A stretch of 64,000 nt of DNA from Prevotella sp. (GTDB taxonomy: Bacteria > Bacteroidota > Bacteroidia > Bacteroidales > Bacteroidaceae). Location of the stretch: assembly GCA_017449025.1 (NCBI GenBank), contig JAFSKJ010000082.1, positions 1-64,000 of the forward strand. Direction: 5' to 3'. The notes under the pieces are model-generated. The model ran no database searches. It had not been told where the DNA came from and was given only the letters and a program-made list of their open reading frames with translations. The position numbers and the translations under genes are program-made. Below are positions 7,184 through 15,512 of this stretch, piece by piece; within the stretch, counting starts at the first letter, position 1; each line of letters begins with the position of its first letter.

Positions 7184-9609
7184 AGAAGAGTCTATACCTT
7201 ATTATATATATAATGGTCGTACACTTGGGCTCGCTGAATATCAACGCCCAAGACAACAGCACCCTCCGCCAGATATATTCGCAGGCAGAGAGTGACTACC
7301 AGTTGGGACGGCTGGAGCAGGCTATAGACTTGCTGCAAACCCATCAGAACAACTTCCAGGGCAACATGAGGCAAAACGTTTACAGACTCATCTCGCTTTG
7401 CTATCTGGCTCAGGACAGCCTGCAACAGTCGGAAATCTACGCCTCGCTGTTGCTCAAGGAAAACCCCTACTATACCTCTGTCCAAGACCCCATCCGATTC
7501 GAGGAAATGGTCAATAGGCTGAAAACAGGTAGCAGTGCCACGGTGACAACGGCCTCGAGTCAGGCAGAACGTATTGAAGAGGCTCCTGTTCCTGTGATTA
7601 TTATCACAAGAGAAATGATAGAAACGTTAGGTTACAACAAAAGTCTGAACCAGTTATTAGCAACCTATGTGCCAGGTATGGCGGAAGTGGCCTCGAACTA
7701 TATGGATAACATGGCTATGCATGGTGCCTACACCTCCAATCAGGAGAAAATACTTGTCATGGAGAACGGCCATCGTCTGAATACCCGCTCTACCAATAGC
7801 GGAAGAATGGACTACTCCATCAGTACAGACAAGATTGACCATATTGAAGTGCTGCGCGGCCCTGCTTCTTCGCTGTATGGAAACGTGGCACTCTCTGCCG
7901 TTGTTAACATCATTACCAGAAGCGGACGAAGCATTGACGGTGTAGAAGCCAAATATGGCTATGGCAGTTTCGGAACACACAAGGGCGATTTCATGATAGG
8001 TACCAGCTACATGAATACCGACATCTTTGCTTGGGCTTCCATCTACAAGTCGAACGGCCAACAGCGTCGTATGTCTGACGGCTTGGGGTATGAAGAACAG
8101 TGTTTTGCCGCCTACTCTACAGATCAGGAATACGACAACAGTGGAATAGCTCATATTGCCACATACAAAGACACTCCTGCCTATGATATCGGCCTGACGC
8201 TGAAAAACGGGGACTTTTTCTTAGGCTTCAGCCGGAAAAACAGCAAAAAGGCATCACAGTATGCCTACTACAGCAACTACGACTACGACCTGTACCGTGA
8301 CTTCGACGGCATAAAACCTGGCTACAACATAGAAGACATGCATGCAGAACTTGGGTATTCTCACCAGTTCCGGAACATTGGCTTGTCGGCCACGTTTTAC
8401 GGAGACTGGTATAATTTCACGGATTACAGCGTCATTGCCGAGCATATCTATTATCCTGACTTCAACAATGATGGAACTGTGAAACTGAACGAAGACGGAG
8501 TTCCCGTCATCAAATTGTGGGATGGTTTCTATCAGGTATATAATTGGAAAGAACATACACTTGGCGGGAATGTAAAGGCGAGCACTGACTATAAGACAGG
8601 CGACATGAAAGGCAACCTGCTCGTAGGTTGTCAGTATGAATATTTCACGCTTTCTGACACTTATGGCATGCTGGGTGCCGACTATGACTCTACGGCCATC
8701 TTCACCCGTGCATCGAAAAATACCATCAGAGTGGGACATGAGACAGGACTCTCATTCTACGCACAGGACAAACACTATTTCTCAAGCCGTCTGATTCTTA
8801 ATGCCGGTTTACGCTACGATGTCAAATTCCGTGCCAACGACACCAAGGTCAGCGCTTTGTCGCCCCGACTGGCTTTGATCTACATTCCCAACAGCCTTTT
8901 CAGTATGAAGATTTCATACTCCAAGGCTTTCGTTGATGCGCCCTACTTCTATCGGTTCAACTCGGACAACACCTATAGGGGACTTGAGAACCTACAGCCA
9001 GAGTACCTGAACTCAGTGCAATTCGATGTACTTGGCAAAATTGAAAGCTGGCATCTTAATTACGACCTGAATATTTTCTACAACCGGTTCAAGAACCTCA
9101 TCTACCTTGACCCGACAGCCGGACTTGAAGATCAGAAATACCTGAATTCAGGACGCCTTGAGAACACCGGCATAGAAGTATGTGCCAGCTATTTATACAA
9201 GCGATTATCGGGCAACTTGTCTTTCTATTATTGCAAAGACCTGAAAGCACAGGACTATTATTTCAGCCAAGATGAAAAGCAAGTGTATTCCGTCCCTTCC
9301 ATAACTGCTAACCTGCATCTGGGATGGAAGCCCATGATAACGAGCAAGCACGAAGTCCAGCTGTACGGTAACTTGCAGTACATAGGCCGCAAGCTGATGG
9401 TATCGCCAACATTTGACGATTTCTATATTGCCGACCGAACCCTATTGGATGTAGGCATCAGCTACAAGTTCATGAACAGAGTTAAACTTTCCTTTGATGT
9501 AGAGAATATTTTCAATACCGACAGTTATGTATGCGGCCCCACCGTTTTGGTCTTTCCATACTTCCAACGCGGCAGAACACTGATGGGGAGCATATCTTTC
9601 TCCTTATAG
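7180..9609 (+). CDS. TonB-dependent outer-membrane receptor with N-terminal TPR-like domain
   Basis: An 809-residue outer-membrane protein. A signal peptide ends near residue 24 (LNINAQ). Residues about 28-105 resemble tetratricopeptide helices (YSQAESDYQLGRLEQAIDLL) rather than the carboxypeptidase-regulatory domain common in Bacteroidota receptors. The plug spans about 130-255 (VIIITREMIETLG ... IEVLRGPASSLYGNVALSAV), followed by a 22-strand-type barrel ending in the C-terminal aromatic-rich strand MGSISFSL. No SusD partner follows. Its position between the kinase and the NRPS suggests it transports or senses the NRPS product, or a metal complex of it (inference). It overlaps the kinase gene by 4 bp and precedes the NRPS by 12 bp. 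Confidence 0.92.
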   Translation: MKKSLYLIIYIMVVHLGSLNINAQDNSTLRQIYSQAESDYQLGRLEQAIDLLQTHQNNFQGNMRQNVYRLISLCYLAQDSLQQSEIYASLLLKENPYYTSVQDPIRFEEMVNRLKTGSSATVTTASSQAERIEEAPVPVIIITREMIETLGYNKSLNQLLATYVPGMAEVASNYMDNMAMHGAYTSNQEKILVMENGHRLNTRSTNSGRMDYSISTDKIDHIEVLRGPASSLYGNVALSAVVNIITRSGRSIDGVEAKYGYGSFGTHKGDFMIGTSYMNTDIFAWASIYKSNGQQRRMSDGLGYEEQCFAAYSTDQEYDNSGIAHIATYKDTPAYDIGLTLKNGDFFLGFSRKNSKKASQYAYYSNYDYDLYRDFDGIKPGYNIEDMHAELGYSHQFRNIGLSATFYGDWYNFTDYSVIAEHIYYPDFNNDGTVKLNEDGVPVIKLWDGFYQVYNWKEHTLGGNVKASTDYKTGDMKGNLLVGCQYEYFTLSDTYGMLGADYDSTAIFTRASKNTIRVGHETGLSFYAQDKHYFSSRLILNAGLRYDVKFRANDTKVSALSPRLALIYIPNSLFSMKISYSKAFVDAPYFYRFNSDNTYRGLENLQPEYLNSVQFDVLGKIESWHLNYDLNIFYNRFKNLIYLDPTAGLEDQKYLNSGRLENTGIEVCASYLYKRLSGNLSFYYCKDLKAQDYYFSQDEKQVYSVPSITANLHLGWKPMITSKHEVQLYGNLQYIGRKLMVSPTFDDFYIADRTLLDVGISYKFMNRVKLSFDVENIFNTDSYVCGPTVLVFPYFQRGRTLMGSISFSL

Positions 9610-9621
9610 ACAAGTGATAAA

Positions 9622-12600
9622 ATGGACAACAAACAGATAACACTAATTGAGCGATTCAAAGAAATTGCAGACAGAAAGCCTGATGCCATTGCCGTAAAAG
9701 ACAAAAAGCAGATTGTCACTTACAGGCAATTGGACATGTGGTCAGACCATATAGCATCTGCCATACTCAAGAGAGTAACATACTGCGATGAAAAGTGCTT
9801 CATAGGCATCTATGCCCAGCGGACCGTTTTGCTGCCTGCCATGTACCTCGGAGTGTGGAAGGCCGGTTTTGCTTATCTGCCAATGGATCCAGCCCACGTG
9901 GCAGCACGGCAAGCCTCCATCATCAACGACTGTGCACCTGCATTAATACTTACAGACACTGAAGCCGTTCCTCCCGTAATAGGTGATACTGCTTATCTAT
10001 ACATTCAGGGCGAATCCATGACAGACACCCCAGACTTTGTAGTCCAGCCCCCATGCAGATATGCCTATATCATCTACACTTCAGGCACTACTGGCACTCC
10101 TAAAGGAGTTCCCATCTTGCAGCGCTCGTTAGACAATCTCGTGGATGCTCGGCAAGATTTTATTCCTGCTGCAGAGAACGAAACAGAGCTATGCTATGCC
10201 AGCATCTCCTTCGATGCATCGGTATGGGAGATTTTCCCTGCCCTGCTGACGGGCACCTCCATATATATAGCCGACGACGAGGAAAGGCATAATCCGAATG
10301 CGTTGGTTCAGATTATGGAAGAACAGCAGATATCCGTTGCCACAATTCCTCCCGTCATGCTCAGCATCCTCCCCTACCGCCACTTGCCCCGACTTCGGTA
10401 TTTGGTCGTGGCGGGTGAGAAATGCCCTGAGGCAACCATACGCAAATGGCAAAAAACGTGCAAGGTAATCAACGCCTACGGTCCAACGGAGGCAACTGTA
10501 TGCGCAACAGCCTGCATCTTGAATGAAAACAGCCATCCAAATGACATTGGGACTGCACTACGTAACATGTCTTGCCACATTCTCGACGAGCATCTCAAGC
10601 CAGTAGCAACAGGTGAGAAAGGCGAGTTGTACATTGGCGGTGTACAACTGACGGAAGGCTACTGGCACGGAAAACAAGCCAACGAGAGTTTTGTCTCGCT
10701 AACAGATGTAGCAGACGGAGCACGGCTATATGCTACGGGGGACATTGTTTATGCCAACAATGAAGGGCATCTTGTCTTCTGCGGACGTAAAGAAAAAGAC
10801 TCACAGGTGAAGATTCATGGCTACAGAGTGGAATTGGGTGAAGTCCAAACTGTTATTGAGCGTTTCCCACATGTCAATGCTGCGGTTATTGAGACTCAAG
10901 GACAGGACAGCAATGCCACTATGCGGGCCTATATTGCCACAGATGACCACAACCTCGACATCAAACAGTTGAGAGACTACCTTGCCAAAGAACTGCCCTC
11001 TTTTATGATCCCTGCCATTCTCTTCCCTGTACAGACCATTCCATATAATCTTCATGGAAAGACCGACTTTGAACAGCTGCATCGCCTATACCAGAACAGT
11101 GTGGAGTCACAGACTTATGGGGATGAGCAATTTGATGATATAGAACGCCAGATTGCTAAAATGTGGAGAAAAGTCACTGGCAGCAATGCCCCCATCAGCA
11201 GGTCAACCCATTTCTATGAGTTTGGCGGTGATTCCGTGACAACAATTCTCATGAGCATGGAGATAGAGACAGAGTTTAAGATAGAACTCGCTCTTGATGA
11301 TGTGTTTACACATTTGCGTTTTGAAGAGCTTGCCCAGTTAATCAGACAGGCAAAACCAAGTGAAACTCAAAGAAAAATACGCACAGGACAGCGTACAAAA
11401 CTGCCCATTCCACGGCATCTTCACGATTTGTTCATGCATTGTTGCCTGTCAGATGAGACTTCTCAGGCATATAACCTTGCTGTATTCGTGCCCTTTGACA
11501 AAAACCTCAATACTGATTTGCTCTTGAAAGCATGGAACCTGTTGCGCATTACTCAGGATGCTTTGCGCTTCATGTTTACTATCACCGACTTTGGACAGCC
11601 TGAACTATGGCTTCAACCCTTCGACTGTGAATTGTCCATCCCTTTGATTGAAGCAAAGGATGAAGAGATGTGGAACGACTGCAACCAAAGAATATCAACT
11701 ATTATCCCACTTGACCGCCTCTGCTACACTGTTCTATACCACAGGGAGGATGGCAGTTACCTGTTTGCCCTGTTCATCCACCACTTGATTTCCGACGGAT
11801 GGACTGCAAATATCATTAAGCAACAACTGACGGATATATACGCCTCTTTAGTCAGCAACGAACAGATTCTCCTGCCAAACCTTTCCTATAACTATATTGA
11901 TTATGCTATAGACAAAACGAGGAAAGAGGAACAGGACATACAAGAGTTCAGCAGCTATTGGAGAGACTACCTCACGGATGTTGCCGACTTACAGTTTCCC
12001 AGCACCAAGTCTGCCGTATCACCTGACTACACTGCAAGATACATCTATGATGAATTGCCACTTGCAGCCTCTATACAGTTACAGTCCATCTGCAATGAGA
12101 ATCATGTCACCATGTTCTCACTGTTTTCTGCCGCCTACCTGGTAACCCTGTCCCGTTTTTGCCGTCAGGACAGTTTCGTCATAGGTTATCCGTCAGCAGG
12201 CAGATCATCAAACCTTTGTTCCGATGTCATTGGCTACTACGTCCATACGCTCCCGCTCAGATACCATGCAGAATATCAACAATTGTCATCAATAGAATTA
12301 TGCAGACAGTTACAGCATGACATATTGCAGGGTGAGAGCCACCTGCTTTCATTGAGCAGCATCATCTCATCAATGGACATGCCTTCCAGCATGTCAGACA
12401 GCCCTCTCATTCAGACCATCCTGACTGTCGAGGAAGCCGGACTTGAGAACCAGCATCTGCATAATAAATATGCCCACTTCCCATTGACGCTGTTGGTCAT
12501 CAAGGATCTCAATTCCCTGAAACTCCAATGGATGTACCGCCACGTACTGTTTTCTGCCGACCACATCAAGGACTTATCCCATTGTCTGGTAAACCTCCTT

Positions 12601-15222
12601 GTCCGTATCGCCCACCATCCCCATATGCCGATGGCGGAAATGGCTTTGGCCTCTGACGAGGAAATAGCAAAGATGAAGACAGCCAATACCATCTATCCCT
12701 TTGTCACTCCCAAGGAAAACATCATCGATTTGTTCAAGGCACAAGTTCGTACCAGCCGTCATCCATGGATTTTGAAAGATGCCCACAGCCAATTGTCATT
12801 CCAGGATTTCGACCAGCAGTCCGACAGTCTGGCTGAACGTCTGCTCCGTCAGGTTCCCGTTCATGCAGCCACCGGCCTCTTCATGTATCGTTCCGTCAAG
12901 GCCATTGTAGCCATGATGGGAATCCTCAAAGCCGGACACATGTATGTTCCCATGGACCAGACCTATCCCGACGAGCGACTCAAGACCATGATTTTAGATA
13001 GCGGCATGAAGTGCATTGTTTGCAACCGCGAACTCACCGACAGCCTCAGACGCCTCAACCTAAGCCCGGAAGTCAACATAATCATCTTTGAGGAATGTAT
13101 GGAAAAGCCATGGCCCCTCACCCTGCAACCTCAGCCCATCGACAGCCAGACACCTGCCTACATGATTTACACGTCAGGAACCACAGGAAAACCTAAGGGC
13201 GTCGTGATCAATCATGGCAATGTCACATCGTTCGTCACCATTGGAGTCAGAGACCGATTCCTTCCGTCGCCCGACGACATCGTGCTCCAGTACTGCTCCT
13301 ATCTGTTTGACGTGTCAGTCAACGACATCTTCACCACCATTCTTCACGGGGCGCGGCTTGTCTGCATCGACGAAGAAGAGCGACGAGACCCCCACCGTCT
13401 TTTCAACATTCTCGAGAATGAGAAGGTTACACACGCCTACATTGCGCCCGCCTTCCTCCTGGCATGCAACAAGGAGGCCACCTCTGCCTTGCGGACACTT
13501 ATTGTAGGAGGAGAAGCTCCTGCCCAGACACTTGTCGACCGCTACACCCCACACCTGAACATGATTAACGGCTATGGACCCACAGAGAACACCGTCTTCA
13601 GCACGTCACACAATTATAACCAGACACACATCTATGCAGCCAACTGCATTGGCAAAGCACTCACTGGCGTCACCTGCTACGTTCTTGACCATAGCCACCT
13701 TCCCGTTCCCGCCGGCTGTCCTGGCGAACTGTTCCTCGGAGGCTTGCAGCTGTCTCCCGGCTATCATAAGCGGCCAGAACTCAACAAAGAACGCTTCATC
13801 AGCAATCCTTTCATAACAAGCCAGGACGCCCTCAGAAACCAGAACACCCGCATATATGCCACTGGCGATATTGTAGTACAAGACACCAACGGCAACATCT
13901 TCTATCTCGGGCGCAAGGACTTCCAAGTGAAGATTCGAGGCTTCAGGGTAGAACTGCACGAGATAGAGAGCATTCTGACAAAGCATCCTGACGTCAGCCA
14001 GTGCATCGTACAGGTTCGCCGTCATAACGTCACCGACCAGCTGGCCGCCTACGTCATTTCTCCCAATCCAGATCTTGAGCCGCACCAGCTGAGAGAGTTC
14101 CTTACTCCTTACCTCCCCTCCTATATGATTCCCGACAGCTGGTACATCGCACCAAGCCTGCCACTCAACAGCAGCGGAAAGATTGACCGCCGCCATCTGC
14201 CTGAAAGCACCTTATTGCCAAGCCAGGCTTCTGATGAGGAATGTACTGAGGAAGAGACAAAGACAAAGACACTTGTGTCCAGGATTACCGACATTCCTGC
14301 CGAGGCCATCAAACTTGACGACGACCTGTTCAACGACCACGGCATCAACTCCCTACATGTACTTGAATTAACCCACCAGCTGTCGCAGCGCGGATACAAC
14401 ATCCATCCCACAGACCTCTACCAACAGCGCAGCATCAGGAAATTAGCCGCCTACCTGTCGTCCGACGAATGTACCAAGGGACTGACCGACAAGCAGATTG
14501 ACGAGCGCATCTGTTTCTTCGCCACCCCCGACGACCCAAACAAGCCCATACTCGTCGTGGCTGCCGGCTATCCACATTACGAATGGTTCTACGGCGAGTT
14601 CCACCGACAGTTCAAAGAGAGCTATACCATCCTCGTACTCGAGACACCCAACGAGCTGTACGCCCTCCGGCCAAACCTGCCGCCCACCTGCGATGCCATG
14701 ATCGACGAATACATCCGACTGCTGCGCCCCGTCTTGGAGCGCCGTACCATAGCCGGAGTCACCGGACTCTGCTTCGGAGGCGACATCGCATTGAAATTAG
14801 CCGTCCGGCTCAATCAGTACAACCTTGCTAAGCCAGCCGCTTTCGTCATCGACGGCTATGCCTGCCGCTCAGAATACTCCGACTGGACACTCGTTGAGCA
14901 AGAGGGCATCTCCATGGAACTCATTGTCAAGCGCAACGAAGTGGTCAGCCAGCTCTCGAAGACCATGATTCACGAGTATTACCCAGGCACCACATATCTG
15001 TTCCGCGCCACCGTCTTTGCCGACGAGCCGGGCCAGTCCAAGAAACGCGGAGAAGAACTCTTTCCAAAGAACTGTGCTAACTGGGCAAGAATACAACCTG
15101 ACCTTCACGTCGTACTAATGGACTACGTACACATGGATCTCGTAGTACATCCCGATTCAGTCAAACGAATCAAAAACCATATTGACGCAGAACTGCTGAA
15201 ACAAAGCCCCCTTGCCCCCTAA
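9622..15222 (+). CDS. Two-module non-ribosomal peptide synthetase (A-T-C-A-T-TE)
   Basis: An 1866-residue synthetase. Module 1 has an adenylation domain (1-490; A3 motif IYTSGTTGTPKG near 149) and a carrier domain with phosphopantetheine Ser S538 (FGGDS). Module 2 has a condensation domain (about 590-1030; HHLISDGW with H720/H721 and D725), an adenylation domain (about 1040-1540; YTSGTTGKPKG near 1180) and a carrier domain with S1577 (DHGINS). A thioesterase follows (about 1630-1866). The absence of an N-terminal condensation domain marks an initiating module, so a dipeptide-derived product is expected. Read against GrsA by eye, the specificity pocket of A1 is D-A-W-V-V-A-A-V-C (aromatic-like) and of A2 D-V-N-A-I-G-G-V-F (unassigned). 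The thioesterase has C1717 in GLCFGG, with D1744 and H1837 as likely triad partners. No phosphopantetheinyl transferase or tailoring enzyme is adjacent. Confidence 0.95.
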   Translation: MDNKQITLIERFKEIADRKPDAIAVKDKKQIVTYRQLDMWSDHIASAILKRVTYCDEKCFIGIYAQRTVLLPAMYLGVWKAGFAYLPMDPAHVAARQASIINDCAPALILTDTEAVPPVIGDTAYLYIQGESMTDTPDFVVQPPCRYAYIIYTSGTTGTPKGVPILQRSLDNLVDARQDFIPAAENETELCYASISFDASVWEIFPALLTGTSIYIADDEERHNPNALVQIMEEQQISVATIPPVMLSILPYRHLPRLRYLVVAGEKCPEATIRKWQKTCKVINAYGPTEATVCATACILNENSHPNDIGTALRNMSCHILDEHLKPVATGEKGELYIGGVQLTEGYWHGKQANESFVSLTDVADGARLYATGDIVYANNEGHLVFCGRKEKDSQVKIHGYRVELGEVQTVIERFPHVNAAVIETQGQDSNATMRAYIATDDHNLDIKQLRDYLAKELPSFMIPAILFPVQTIPYNLHGKTDFEQLHRLYQNSVESQTYGDEQFDDIERQIAKMWRKVTGSNAPISRSTHFYEFGGDSVTTILMSMEIETEFKIELALDDVFTHLRFEELAQLIRQAKPSETQRKIRTGQRTKLPIPRHLHDLFMHCCLSDETSQAYNLAVFVPFDKNLNTDLLLKAWNLLRITQDALRFMFTITDFGQPELWLQPFDCELSIPLIEAKDEEMWNDCNQRISTIIPLDRLCYTVLYHREDGSYLFALFIHHLISDGWTANIIKQQLTDIYASLVSNEQILLPNLSYNYIDYAIDKTRKEEQDIQEFSSYWRDYLTDVADLQFPSTKSAVSPDYTARYIYDELPLAASIQLQSICNENHVTMFSLFSAAYLVTLSRFCRQDSFVIGYPSAGRSSNLCSDVIGYYVHTLPLRYHAEYQQLSSIELCRQLQHDILQGESHLLSLSSIISSMDMPSSMSDSPLIQTILTVEEAGLENQHLHNKYAHFPLTLLVIKDLNSLKLQWMYRHVLFSADHIKDLSHCLVNLLVRIAHHPHMPMAEMALASDEEIAKMKTANTIYPFVTPKENIIDLFKAQVRTSRHPWILKDAHSQLSFQDFDQQSDSLAERLLRQVPVHAATGLFMYRSVKAIVAMMGILKAGHMYVPMDQTYPDERLKTMILDSGMKCIVCNRELTDSLRRLNLSPEVNIIIFEECMEKPWPLTLQPQPIDSQTPAYMIYTSGTTGKPKGVVINHGNVTSFVTIGVRDRFLPSPDDIVLQYCSYLFDVSVNDIFTTILHGARLVCIDEEERRDPHRLFNILENEKVTHAYIAPAFLLACNKEATSALRTLIVGGEAPAQTLVDRYTPHLNMINGYGPTENTVFSTSHNYNQTHIYAANCIGKALTGVTCYVLDHSHLPVPAGCPGELFLGGLQLSPGYHKRPELNKERFISNPFITSQDALRNQNTRIYATGDIVVQDTNGNIFYLGRKDFQVKIRGFRVELHEIESILTKHPDVSQCIVQVRRHNVTDQLAAYVISPNPDLEPHQLREFLTPYLPSYMIPDSWYIAPSLPLNSSGKIDRRHLPESTLLPSQASDEECTEEETKTKTLVSRITDIPAEAIKLDDDLFNDHGINSLHVLELTHQLSQRGYNIHPTDLYQQRSIRKLAAYLSSDECTKGLTDKQIDERICFFATPDDPNKPILVVAAGYPHYEWFYGEFHRQFKESYTILVLETPNELYALRPNLPPTCDAMIDEYIRLLRPVLERRTIAGVTGLCFGGDIALKLAVRLNQYNLAKPAAFVIDGYACRSEYSDWTLVEQEGISMELIVKRNEVVSQLSKTMIHEYYPGTTYLFRATVFADEPGQSKKRGEELFPKNCANWARIQPDLHVVLMDYVHMDLVVHPDSVKRIKNHIDAELLKQSPLAP

Positions 15223-15277
15223 AGGGGGGGTGAGGGGTTCTGCAGGAACTCCCCCTTTAGGGGGTTGGGGGGCTTAC
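15204..15277. repeat. G/C-rich nested palindrome (family A), likely terminator of the NRPS operon
   Basis: The block agcccccttgccccctaaag is followed, across a short spacer, by its inverted counterpart ccccctttagggggttgggg. Each arm also contains its own small palindrome (CCCCTAAAGGGG). It overlaps the last NRPS codons and would form a strong hairpin in the transcript. Confidence 0.75.
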
Positions 15278-15286
15278 TGCATTACC

Positions 15287-15337
15287 CAGGGTGATGCCCT
15301 GGGCTATGTGATTATTGGCCTTTCAGGCCGTTTTCAA
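15287..15337. repeat. REP-like stem-loop pair (CCAGGG...CCCTGGGCTATGTG / GGCCTTTCAGGCC)
   Basis: Two small adjacent hairpins (cccagggtgatgccctggg and ggcctttcaggcc) form a unit that recurs at 47606-47655, in both cases close to the long palindrome of family B. Such paired hairpins resemble REP sequences mobilised by REP-associated tyrosine transposases; no such transposase is in the window. Confidence 0.6.
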
Positions 15338-15370
15338 CCGCACAGCACGGAAAATTTTTCATAAAAATAG

Positions 15371-15492
15371 CGTGAAACATTGAGACCTCATTCACAGAGT
15401 GGCACTCTACGGAGCTAAAGTGGCACTTTTTTGAAAATAAGTGGCACTTTACGCTCGTAAAGTGCCGCTCTGCGGATGAGGCATGTTTCACG
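15371..15492. repeat. 122-bp long palindrome with four GTGGCACTTT-type units (family B, copy 1)
   Basis: The element begins cgtgaaacattgag and ends gcatgtttcacg, its inverted counterpart. Inside are four units related to AGTGGCACTTTA/TAAAGTGCCACT, two in each orientation. The interior matches the reverse complement of the element at 47777-47897 over about 85 bp with few differences. It sits between convergent genes. No ORF is supported in it. Confidence 0.8.
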
Positions 15493-15512
15493 CCATTTTT
15501 ATGGAAAAAGAG

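Noticed and set aside
7198-7215. AT-rich run (ttattatatatataatgg) as a regulatory site
   Set aside because: It lies inside the signal-peptide codons of the TonB-dependent receptor (LIIYIM), which explain it.
15390-15480. CRISPR-like array from repeated GTGGCACTTT units
   Set aside because: Units alternate in orientation and lack regular unique spacers; no cas genes are present.
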